Below, piece after piece: positions 1-5,842 of a stretch of DNA of 7,664 nucleotides. The translations under genes and the position numbers were made by a program. This DNA comes from an uncultured Pseudomonadota bacterium (GTDB lineage: Bacteria > Myxococcota > UBA796): assembly GCA_913040875.1 (NCBI GenBank), contig CAJWHX010000152.1, positions 1 through 7,664 on the forward strand, read 5' to 3'. The notes under the pieces were generated by a model. It was not told the origin of the DNA and did not search any database. It saw nothing but the letters and a program-made list of their open reading frames with translations. The first letter of the stretch is position 1; the number at the start of each line of letters is the position of its first letter.

Positions 1-1117
1 TTTTGGAAGCATAGATGGCGTCTAATTCGCGGCGAAGTCGCAAATTCTCTGCGTGGGTTGAAGGAGACGGTGTCCGATGCTTCAGTGTCGGTGTACAGAG
101 CCAGCTGAGAAGGGGAGCATAGACCTTTTCGGGAGCGTACTTGTCTAAGCAAAATTGCTGGGCGTGATCTATATCGATTGAAACGAAAGGATTTTGTTGT
201 TCCCATGAGTTCATACACTTTGCTTCAGTTAACTCCATTGCCAATTCGGTTGTCGTGTCTCCAATTGGTGTAAGTCCAGACCAAATGTAGAACAGTGCTC
301 TGGTACGAGAGCCGAGAAGGGGTTCAACACCTTTGACATCTGTCCACACTCCAAATGAACATCTGGATAATACAGCATGTAAGTCGATGTCATTGAGCCA
401 TCCGTGTTGAATCCATGTCTTGGGTATCGTACGCTCAGGTAGATGCTGTACGGACATGCCGGTACAGTGTACAGTGTAGTCTGTTAATAATTGCGTTAAT
501 CGGTTCAGATCCAACCAAGAATTGTTGGAGCCCGATAGGATGACATCTTTTGTAGAGTGGGCGTTAACTACGGATTCCTGATGGGGAAAATCATACGCAA
601 TCGGTATGTACTCAATTGGGATATCTGTACAGCCTAAGAGGAGCCGTTGTCCAACAGACGCAAAGATCTGCCTCCTCGAAATGACCCCCATAGCATCTGC
701 TCGATGCATAGCATGTCTAGTGATCTCTGATATGAACTGATATTCGGATGACGGTATCGGTGCTGCGGTGTGCTTGCTCTGTCTATCCGCAAGTGGATCA
801 CTGGGATAGTCAAGCCACAAAGGAATGGAGTCTGGAATGTACAGCAATGCAACTAAGGGTAAGAATGGTCCTGCCGTAATGATTGCATCAGCATCGGATG
901 TATTGTTGTACAGTCGCTTCATATCGTTCAGATCGTAGACATTGAGTCCTTCAGAATGACTTCCATCGTGTAACAAGATGAGTTGTAGATTGATGTTTAG
1001 TGCTGCCTCATTCTCTCTAAGCCACCGATATATAGACCACGTCCGGAGTTGGGGGAATGTACAAAAGGATGTCTCCGGAGTCGGTAGGGGCGACTGACCG
1101 AGTACAATGACCTTCAT
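1..1117 (-). CDS. Glycosyltransferase, GT-B / GT4-like, 3' end cut by window edge
   Basis: An open frame of 372 codons runs without a stop from the ATG at 1117-1115 to the left edge. The N-terminus (MKVIVLGQSPLP) reads like the first Rossmann strand of a GT-B enzyme. Around residues 194-290 the pattern is that of the nucleotide-sugar-binding half of GT4-like enzymes in surface-polysaccharide clusters: SGSNNSWLD, then QHGWL at 237-241, then GSRTRALFYIWSGLTPIGDTTTEL at 269-292. The last readable residues (ENLRLRRELDAIYASK, 357-372) match the heptad-like C-terminal tail of many such transferases, which usually continues SWR-x-TAPLR, so only a short piece is probably missing. The start codon overlaps the wzt stop (ATGA), suggesting translational coupling. 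The likely role is adding a sugar to the lipid-linked O-polysaccharide at the cytoplasmic face. Donor and acceptor cannot be told. Cytoplasmic, with no signal peptide or membrane segment seen. Confidence 0.8.
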   Translation of the reverse strand, partial: MKVIVLGQSPLPTPETSFCTFPQLRTWSIYRWLRENEAALNINLQLILLHDGSHSEGLNVYDLNDMKRLYNNTSDADAIITAGPFLPLVALLYIPDSIPLWLDYPSDPLADRQSKHTAAPIPSSEYQFISEITRHAMHRADAMGVISRRQIFASVGQRLLLGCTDIPIEYIPIAYDFPHQESVVNAHSTKDVILSGSNNSWLDLNRLTQLLTDYTVHCTGMSVQHLPERTIPKTWIQHGWLNDIDLHAVLSRCSFGVWTDVKGVEPLLGSRTRALFYIWSGLTPIGDTTTELAMELTEAKCMNSWEQQNPFVSIDIDHAQQFCLDKYAPEKVYAPLLSWLCTPTLKHRTPSPSTHAENLRLRRELDAIYASK

Positions 1118-2538
1118 GACTCAGAATTATGGGGGGTGTGTGTGAGGATTCCCCAATCGTGCTGTAATTTCACGATTCCATGATCGTCAAACTGAGAGGA
1201 TATCTCAAAGGAGTACAATCGATTGTGCCAAATATAGGGCTTCAGATGATGTTGGTCAAAAATGGCGATGGAAACTTCGTATCGACCTGAGAGTAAAGGC
1301 AGATTCGACCATCGAATAAAGAAGGTGTACGTTCCGTGATATTCCCCCTCGAAGACATTATCAAACTTAGAGTTTGGACCGTGTACGTACACGTCATCCG
1401 ATCGAAAAATCGCCACACCAAATATAGGGTTCTTTACTGCGACCTGTGTAGAGAAGGTAACGGATACTACTAGGTCTTCGTTTGTTTGGAATCGCTCCCG
1501 TGGATGTGCATCGGAGTCTAAGATTTGTACGTGTTCGATGACCACTTCACCAGTACCTTGCATGACAGCATTGTCACCTTCCACTACATCTACAGCCTCA
1601 ATTGTATCCGGCAAAGGGCGAATACTCATTTGGCTGAAGTGTTGCTTCATATTGGTCTCAAGATTGGCATCTTCCATCGAAGATTCGTATGTTAATGTGC
1701 CGGTCTTATCTGATTTCTTAGACTCAGATTGTACCGAGATGAAGGACGATTTTGACGGCGCACCTTGAATGTATCGGTCGACCACTTCAGTCGAAGGTCC
1801 AATCATTTGAACGGCTCCTTTGTCTAGCCAGAGAGTTTTGCTACATAGAGATCGCACCGCATGTAAATCATGGCTTACCAATATGATCGTTTTGCCTTCC
1901 TTTATGAACTGCTCCATACGATCGACGCATTTTCGTTGAAAACGTTGATCGCCAACGGCTAAGACCTCATCGATCAGCATCACGTCAGATGGTACATGCG
2001 CCGCGATGGAAAAGCCCAATCGAAGTTGCATTCCGCTAGAAAAGGTTCGAACAGGAAAGTCGATAAAATCTCCCAACTCTGCAAAGGCCAAAATCTGTGG
2101 AATGGCATTGTTGATATCTTTATCTGTCATACCCAACAACTTACAATTGAGTTTGATGTTTTCCCTACCCGTAAATGAAGGGTGAAATCCAACTCCAAGA
2201 TCCAGCAATGTTGATAATGTTGCTTTGAGTTCGATGGTCCCTTCTGTTGGGGCGGTGATTCCAGAAAGAATCTTGAGGAGGGTAGATTTCCCAGCTCCAT
2301 TTGGACCAATGATGCCAAAGCATTCGCCCTTTTGAATATCAAGGTTGATATCCCGTAAAGACCAATGTTCTTCATGATGACTTCGATTGCCAAAAAATTC
2401 CATCAAGCGATTTCGGTCACTTTTATAAATATCGAATCGTTTTCCCAAATTTCGAATGCGAACCACCCAATCCTTAGGTTCTGTTGTGTCAAATTCAGGA
2501 GATGAATCTATCAGTCTGAGGTGTTTTTGTGTTTTCAT
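1114..2538 (-). CDS. wzt: O-antigen / polysaccharide ABC exporter ATPase with C-terminal carbohydrate-binding domain (Wzt type)
   Basis: This 474-residue protein has a complete ABC ATPase core: Walker A GPNGAGKST (78-86), signature FSSGM (166-170), Walker B VMLIDEV with the catalytic Glu at 191, and switch His 223 in SHD. The stretch LLDLGVGFHPSFTGREN (111-127) lies where the Q-loop would be and is typical of the polysaccharide and teichoate exporter subfamily. After a loose linker (about 260-325) comes a beta-rich domain (about 328-455) with GVAIFRSDDVYVHGPNS (374-390), the hallmark of the Wzt C-terminal domain that binds the capped end of O-polysaccharide in E. coli O8/O9a. It should power export of undecaprenyl-linked polysaccharide together with the permease Wzm, which is not in this window. 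It is somewhat longer than the E. coli proteins (about 400-430). It is the first gene of its unit here and overlaps the downstream glycosyltransferase by 4 bp. Weak AAGGG lies just upstream of the ATG. Confidence 0.95.
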   Translation of the reverse strand: MKTQKHLRLIDSSPEFDTTEPKDWVVRIRNLGKRFDIYKSDRNRLMEFFGNRSHHEEHWSLRDINLDIQKGECFGIIGPNGAGKSTLLKILSGITAPTEGTIELKATLSTLLDLGVGFHPSFTGRENIKLNCKLLGMTDKDINNAIPQILAFAELGDFIDFPVRTFSSGMQLRLGFSIAAHVPSDVMLIDEVLAVGDQRFQRKCVDRMEQFIKEGKTIILVSHDLHAVRSLCSKTLWLDKGAVQMIGPSTEVVDRYIQGAPSKSSFISVQSESKKSDKTGTLTYESSMEDANLETNMKQHFSQMSIRPLPDTIEAVDVVEGDNAVMQGTGEVVIEHVQILDSDAHPRERFQTNEDLVVSVTFSTQVAVKNPIFGVAIFRSDDVYVHGPNSKFDNVFEGEYHGTYTFFIRWSNLPLLSGRYEVSIAIFDQHHLKPYIWHNRLYSFEISSQFDDHGIVKLQHDWGILTHTPHNSES

Positions 2539-2634
2539 ATACCCTTAGTGTAACGGAAATTGGGTGAAATGAGCCATGCAATCCGATGAAAATACGATCG
2601 ACATCACACTGTTTTTTGGATACACTTTTGGCAC
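2539..2634. promoter_or_regulatory. Divergent promoter region between wzt and the nuclease gene
   Basis: This 96-bp non-coding gap separates two genes read in opposite directions, so promoters for both must lie here or inside the flanking genes. On each strand the hexamer TACACT (4 of 6 matches to TATAAT) sits exactly 8 nt before the ATG: complement of 2547-2552 for wzt and 2621-2626 for the nuclease. The wzt copy lacks a convincing -35 box at 17-18 bp spacing. Confidence 0.5.
2598..2626 (+). promoter_or_regulatory. Possible sigma-70-type promoter for the nuclease gene
   Basis: TCGACA (2598-2603, 5 of 6 to TTGACA), a 17-bp spacer and TACACT (2621-2626, 4 of 6 to TATAAT) form a fair match. 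Transcription would start about 7 nt further on, almost at the ATG at 2635. The mRNA would then be nearly leaderless, which would fit the absence of a Shine-Dalgarno sequence before this gene. No experimental support; by-eye match only. Confidence 0.35.
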
Positions 2635-3276
2635 ATGTATGAACATTCACACCATAAGCCTTCAATCGTACCTTCAATCAGATTTATCTCTTTCTTCTTA
2701 GCAGGGGCGATCGCATTTTCTGGGCTCTCTTGCCAAGGCATGGAGTTGATTGAGGATGATATTGAAATGGTGGTGGAAACATGGTGTGCACCCAATCAAC
2801 AGGTTGATGTCACGAGGGTATATGATGGGGACACCTTTATGTATCTCGATGAGAGTGGAGTAGAGCAAAAGATTCGGATGCTTGGTGTCGCGGCTCCTGA
2901 AGTGGCGAGCGGTCAGGACCCAGCAGAGTGCTATGGAGATGCAGCGGCAGACTTTTTACGAGATCTGATTTTGGATCAAGCCGTCGAATTGCAGTTCGAT
3001 CGTGAATGTACAGATATGTTTCAACGAACACTCAGTTGGGTTGTACTGCGTGGGGATGACCCTCAAGTGACCGGCTGGTTGGAGGAAGTTGAAATGACGG
3101 GACTTCAAACCGATGGTTCTTATGAGTTCCTAGTCAATGAACTTCTTGTACAAATGGGGTATGCCGAAGTGTTTCGGGGTGAGGTAGATGCCTCAGAAAG
3201 ATACAGTGAACAAATGGATGTGGCTGAAGACAACGCTGAACTGAGACAACTGGGGTTATGGAGCGCCTGCCCATAG
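2635..3276 (+). CDS. Secreted thermonuclease-like (SNase-fold) protein, probable lipoprotein
   Basis: 213 residues. A basic N-terminus and hydrophobic stretch (about 14-32) end in GLSC, with Cys 33 as a possible lipidation site; the lipobox is imperfect because -3 is Gly. The SNase fold follows from about residue 57: VTRVYDGDTF (59-68), IRMLGVAAPEV (80-90), a Cys-Tyr-Gly-Asp element (99-102) and FQRTLSWVV (129-137), ending in GLWSACP. By alignment to staphylococcal nuclease, the catalytic Arg35, Glu43 and Arg87 correspond to Arg 81, Glu 89 and Arg 131, all present, and the metal ligand Asp21 to Asp 66. The other calcium ligand, Asp40, is Ala 86 here, so metal binding may be altered. Cys 51, 99, 125 and 212 are candidates for two disulphides in an extracytoplasmic protein. 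It would cleave DNA or RNA phosphodiesters if active. The ATG at 2635 is the only good start giving a full signal peptide, but it has no Shine-Dalgarno sequence. Confidence 0.85.
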   Translation: MYEHSHHKPSIVPSIRFISFFLAGAIAFSGLSCQGMELIEDDIEMVVETWCAPNQQVDVTRVYDGDTFMYLDESGVEQKIRMLGVAAPEVASGQDPAECYGDAAADFLRDLILDQAVELQFDRECTDMFQRTLSWVVLRGDDPQVTGWLEEVEMTGLQTDGSYEFLVNELLVQMGYAEVFRGEVDASERYSEQMDVAEDNAELRQLGLWSACP

Positions 3277-3299
3277 TGAACGTCATAACAACGTTCACT
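3275..3299. repeat. Perfect 9-bp inverted repeat (hairpin) overlapping the nuclease stop codon
   Basis: AGTGAACGT (3275-3283) and ACGTTCACT (3291-3299) are exact reverse complements around the 7-nt loop CATAACA. The left arm begins inside the TAG stop of the nuclease gene. The following bases (TGCAGGAAAATG) have no T-run, so it is not a classical intrinsic terminator. It could be a transcript-end or stability hairpin, or an operator next to the promoter of the downstream gene. Confidence 0.6.
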
Positions 3300-3332
3300 T
3301 GCAGGAAAATGTATTGAGCATAATTGAGTATA

Positions 3333-3338
3333 GAGGAG
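3333..3338 (+). promoter_or_regulatory. Shine-Dalgarno site that fixes the start at 3347
   Basis: GAGGAG lies 8 nt before the ATG at 3347. The in-frame upstream TTG at 3299 has no such site and falls in the hairpin, so 3347 is preferred. A possible promoter (TTGCAG 3299-3304, 16 bp, TAATTG 3321-3326) lies just upstream but is weak. Confidence 0.8.
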
Positions 3339-3346
3339 AAATTTTA

Positions 3347-4273
3347 ATGAGTGTAATTACGGAGCGGTCTGATTTGGTGAGTCAGTTGAAGCAAGCTCAG
3401 GATTGGGGCGATCAACAGGCCAATCATTGGGAGCAAAAGCAAAGTGAATTGAAGCGTACCATTCAACAGACAGAGCAAGAGATCGAACGGCTTAAAAAGA
3501 GACTGATTGAACTGAACGCTCAGCAAATCGATTTGGAAACCCAAGCAAACCGACGTGAATCCGAAGTGTCCAATAGAATGCGACAAGCGATTTCTCAAGG
3601 TCTAAGAGCGGGTGCTCAAACGCTTGAGACCAGAGAACTTCTGTTGCAAAGACAGCGTAAAGTTCGATTGCAGAGAGTTGACAATATAGTAAAAGAGCCC
3701 AAGTTTCAGCAGAAGATTGCAGAGTTTCGACAGTTTCAAGATACTCAAAGCCAGCTAGCAGAACTCCCGGCGAGTTATCGCAATGCAATTCTTCAGCACC
3801 ACAAACTCGTACAAAAAGAATTGGAGCCGATCTTTATGGCGGCAGACCAACCGCTTCCAAAAACAGATAAACCAGCGAAGTCTATTGGTGTTGTTGCCAG
3901 TATAGAGCCTGACTTTATTCAGCCTGAAGCGATGGCGATTCTGATTCCCGTTCCGTTTGAGATGTATTCCTCGCCGAGTGCCGGTATCGATAGCCTGCAG
4001 CAAATTTTTGCTTATCGCTGTGTCGGAGCGGTCACGTCTGCCCTCAGAAAAATAGGATTGTCTGAGGTGTCGGTAAATTATGGTGATCACAAAGGGTATC
4101 TTTCGATACAAGTGTGGTTGGACGGGAAAAAGCTCAATGGCGATATTCGTCAGTCGATCTCATTGGAGTTTCAACAAATGCGCGACTATGCCTCAGAACT
4201 TCAAGCCGTTCGTTTGGGTATGGAAGTGACCTGGTTGCCCCCCGAATTACTTGATGAAGGAGAAGAATTGTGA
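3347..4273 (+). CDS. Coiled-coil protein of unknown function with a conserved-looking C-terminal domain
   Basis: 308 residues from the ATG with a strong GAGGAG site. I do not recognise the family. There is no signal peptide or membrane segment, so it is probably cytoplasmic. Residues about 5-75 are rich in Gln, Glu, Lys and Arg with heptad-like spacing of Leu and Ile (QQTEQEIERLKKRLIELNA, 40-58). A second helical stretch (about 76-165) is strongly basic in parts (LLLQRQRKVRLQR, 98-110). After a Pro/Lys-rich hinge (169-179), residues 180-300 look like a folded alpha/beta domain: IGVVASIEPDFIQPEAMAIL, then strand-like GYLSIQVWLDG (250-260) and a final VTWLPPELL. A tail of acidic residues closes the protein. 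Its stop overlaps the next start by 4 bp, so the two products are likely made together and may bind each other. Domain function, partners and substrate are unknown. Confidence 0.85.
   Translation: MSVITERSDLVSQLKQAQDWGDQQANHWEQKQSELKRTIQQTEQEIERLKKRLIELNAQQIDLETQANRRESEVSNRMRQAISQGLRAGAQTLETRELLLQRQRKVRLQRVDNIVKEPKFQQKIAEFRQFQDTQSQLAELPASYRNAILQHHKLVQKELEPIFMAADQPLPKTDKPAKSIGVVASIEPDFIQPEAMAILIPVPFEMYSSPSAGIDSLQQIFAYRCVGAVTSALRKIGLSEVSVNYGDHKGYLSIQVWLDGKKLNGDIRQSISLEFQQMRDYASELQAVRLGMEVTWLPPELLDEGEEL
4257..4262 (+). promoter_or_regulatory. Shine-Dalgarno site for the GTG start at 4270
   Basis: AAGGAG inside the 3' end of the coiled-coil gene lies 7 nt before GTG 4270. It supports this unusual start codon and coupling of the two genes through the overlap GTGA. 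Confidence 0.8.
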
Positions 4274-4761
4274 GCAGTGATCTATTTCAATACCTTAGTC
4301 TTTCAGAAGCCGCTGTACAGCTCGACATCCATCCCTTTGATATCGCTAGGTATTTGTCCATTCAAAAGGGAGGGATGCCTGTTGAACTCCGGTTGAGTCA
4401 GCAACAGATATCGCAGATTGCTGAAGGAATGGGGTTGCAAAACTGGTGGTCGGAACCAATGACCTTAGAGGAGGAAGACCCAAAACGTTTGTTGGTCCGG
4501 GAACTGGCACGCCGAATTCTCGAAGCAGATTGGTCGTACCCCACACGTGCAGACAACTTGAATAGAGGTCTATCGGGACAGGAGTATACTTTCGTTCGTC
4601 GTCTGATAAACGCTTTTATAAAATGCGAGTTGTTATTGCCGAAATCTACATTGACTGGATTGGTCATTCAAAAGGGTACCCATGCCCAATGGAGAGATAC
4701 TCTAGAAGCGATTGTGAGTGGCACCGAGTTTCCTACAGAAATTGCAAGTGTGATGCAATAG
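4270..4761 (+). CDS. Small helix-turn-helix / winged-helix-like protein, function unknown
   Basis: 163 residues from a GTG start that overlaps the stop of the coiled-coil gene (GTGA). Residues 8-30 (YLSLSEAAVQLDIHPFDIARYLS) have the spacing of a MerR/excisionase-like helix-turn-helix: a 'LSxxEAAxxL' helix, a turn at DIHP, then a second helix. Residues 73-122 (RLLVRELARRILEADWSYPTRADN... through FVRRLINAFIKCELLLP) read as three helices that could form a second, winged-helix-like unit. A short strand pair (LTGLVIQKG, 128-136) and a terminal helix follow. No signal peptide or membrane segment is seen. It might bind DNA, or use the fold for protein contacts, as in small partners of larger coiled-coil proteins. 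The family is not recognised, and the HTH call rests on pattern only. Stop TAG at 4759-4761. Confidence 0.8.
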   Translation: MSSDLFQYLSLSEAAVQLDIHPFDIARYLSIQKGGMPVELRLSQQQISQIAEGMGLQNWWSEPMTLEEEDPKRLLVRELARRILEADWSYPTRADNLNRGLSGQEYTFVRRLINAFIKCELLLPKSTLTGLVIQKGTHAQWRDTLEAIVSGTEFPTEIASVMQ

Positions 4762-4772
4762 AACACTGTAGA

Positions 4773-4782
4773 CTGTTAACAG
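4773..4782. repeat. Short palindrome in the 40-bp gap before the acidic membrane protein
   Basis: CTGTTAACAG is a perfect 10-bp palindrome. It could be a small operator half or chance. The gap holds no clear promoter or terminator, so read-through from the upstream pair is likely. Confidence 0.25.
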
Positions 4783-4801
4783 CACATTTGGTAAAGGTAT
4801 A

Positions 4802-5728
4802 GTGACAACAAAAAACGTCAAATCGAGATTGTTTAAAGGTTCGCCCAATCAACTCCTCTTAGATGAGCGAGTGTCTAAGATTGCTTTACCTACGTTAGAT
4901 GACGACAGGGTTGTCATGGATGAGCGTGAAGCGAATTGGGGACTGAATCCTCATGAAGAAGAACCTGATGTGACTGAGAAGTTGCAGATATTTGTTGGAT
5001 TGCCTCAAAAAGAATCCGACATGGACTGGGAGATTTCAGAAGATGACAATCCCTTTTGGGATGAGGATGACTCACCGATCGATGAGTTGCCAGTTCCAAT
5101 GGCACTATCTTTAAATCCTGCTGAGATTACGGTTACACAAGAAGAATCTTCAGTCTCTAGTTTACCACCTGGTTTACCGTTGCAATCCATTCAGGAAATT
5201 CATGAAGACACCTCGAATGTCGATACTGAAGTGGCGCATGATGATTCAGATGAATGGGCGCAAATCCAATGGGATGATGTGACATTATCGGATATCTTAG
5301 GGGACCTAGATGATGTTGAAGAGTTGGATGAAGACCCAGCAGGCGCATCCCTCTTAATTGGAATGACCGAACCCACAGCACCACTTGAAGATGAGGTGTT
5401 TCCTGCTTTGGTATCGATTGAAGATATCCCTGCATGGGAAGAGTCTTGGGAGCAGGATGATACAGATCCAGTCGGACCAAGGTTAAATCTCGAAGAGGAA
5501 TGGTTTTCAGAGACAGATGCGGACCAAGAGACTCCCTCTGACGTGTATACTGTGTCTCCTAAAAGTCCACTAAAAACCTATACAGGAGCCAACCGTCCAC
5601 CACCTCCAAGGATTGTTGTCAGACAATCTCGTGGGTTTTGGGAGGACCAGTTGGTTCGAGTTTGGCTGATGATTTTGGGTGTGGCTCTAATTGCGGCTAT
5701 AGTATGGCGTATACTGCAAATTGTATAG
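4802..5728 (+). CDS. Tail-anchored, highly acidic membrane protein of unknown function
   Basis: 308 residues from GTG 4802, with AAAGGT (4793-4798) as the nearest ribosome-binding sequence; no better start is seen. A short basic N-terminus (VKSRLFKG) is followed by about 240 residues very rich in Asp and Glu and poor in regular hydrophobic pattern, so probably disordered. Tryptophans recur inside acidic patches: 76 and 86, 152 and 157, 212 and 216, and 234. A Pro/basic segment (NRPPPPRIVVRQSRG, 264-278) then leads to one transmembrane helix at the very C-terminus (about 287-308, VWLMILGVALIAAIVW). With no signal peptide and a C-terminal anchor, the acidic part should face the cytoplasm. It resembles a membrane-tethered docking scaffold that recruits basic or Trp-binding partners. 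No family is recognised. Neighbours are an HTH-like and a YbjN-like protein on the same strand. Confidence 0.8.
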   Translation: MTTKNVKSRLFKGSPNQLLLDERVSKIALPTLDDDRVVMDEREANWGLNPHEEEPDVTEKLQIFVGLPQKESDMDWEISEDDNPFWDEDDSPIDELPVPMALSLNPAEITVTQEESSVSSLPPGLPLQSIQEIHEDTSNVDTEVAHDDSDEWAQIQWDDVTLSDILGDLDDVEELDEDPAGASLLIGMTEPTAPLEDEVFPALVSIEDIPAWEESWEQDDTDPVGPRLNLEEEWFSETDADQETPSDVYTVSPKSPLKTYTGANRPPPPRIVVRQSRGFWEDQLVRVWLMILGVALIAAIVWRILQIV

Positions 5729-5842
5729 ATTTTGTTTTTGGATAGTGTGTCCGAAATCTTCCCTATAGCACTGTGTAGGGGCTGTGTGATACCTCAAAGG
5801 TAATGGGGCATCACCTCATTGAAGAATGGTATAGGAGCAACA
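5729..5842 (+). other. Intergenic region before the YbjN-like gene, with small hairpins
   Basis: This is the longest gap in the plus-strand run (114 bp). Inverted repeats seen are CCCTA/TAGGG (5761-5765 and 5776-5780), TACCT/AGGTA around loop CAA (5790-5802), and an enclosing GTGAT/ATCAC (5786-5790 and 5810-5814). The T-rich stretch after the previous stop (5729-5739) is not preceded by a GC-rich stem, so no intrinsic terminator is supported. A separate promoter for the next gene is possible, but no good -35/-10 pair was found. Confidence 0.35.
5833..5837 (+). promoter_or_regulatory. Shine-Dalgarno site that fixes the start at 5843
   Basis: AGGAG lies 5 nt before ATG 5843. The in-frame TTG at 5819 would translate through this site and lacks its own, so 5843 is preferred. 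Confidence 0.8.

Noticed and set aside
463..476. Tandem repeat TACAGTG x2
   Set aside because: Only two 7-bp copies inside a coding region; no sign of a longer array.
634..852. Minus-strand 72-codon frame
   Set aside because: It is a shadow in another frame of the glycosyltransferase gene that spans 1-1117.
1380..1393. Perfect 14-bp palindrome CGTGTACGTACACG
   Set aside because: It lies in wzt and encodes the conserved VYVHG motif of the carbohydrate-binding domain, so the protein sequence explains it well enough.
2707..2714. GCGATCGC, the cyanobacterial HIP1 octamer
   Set aside because: A single copy in the window is not diagnostic, and the gene content does not point to cyanobacteria.
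3299..3346. TTG start at 3299 for the coiled-coil gene
   Set aside because: No ribosome site, falls at the hairpin end, and the ATG at 3347 has an ideal GAGGAG.
3755..4111. Minus-strand 118-codon frame, and similar ones at 3492-3788 and 5157-5480
   Set aside because: They lie opposite well-supported plus-strand genes, have odd composition and no ribosome site, and resemble no protein pattern.
4808..4815. In-frame A AAA AAC slippery heptamer at the start of the acidic membrane protein
   Set aside because: A -1 shift there runs into a stop within about 10 codons, and no downstream structure was seen; probably chance.
5819..5842. TTG start at 5819 for the YbjN-like gene
   Set aside because: It would place the AGGAG site inside the coding region; ATG 5843 is better placed.
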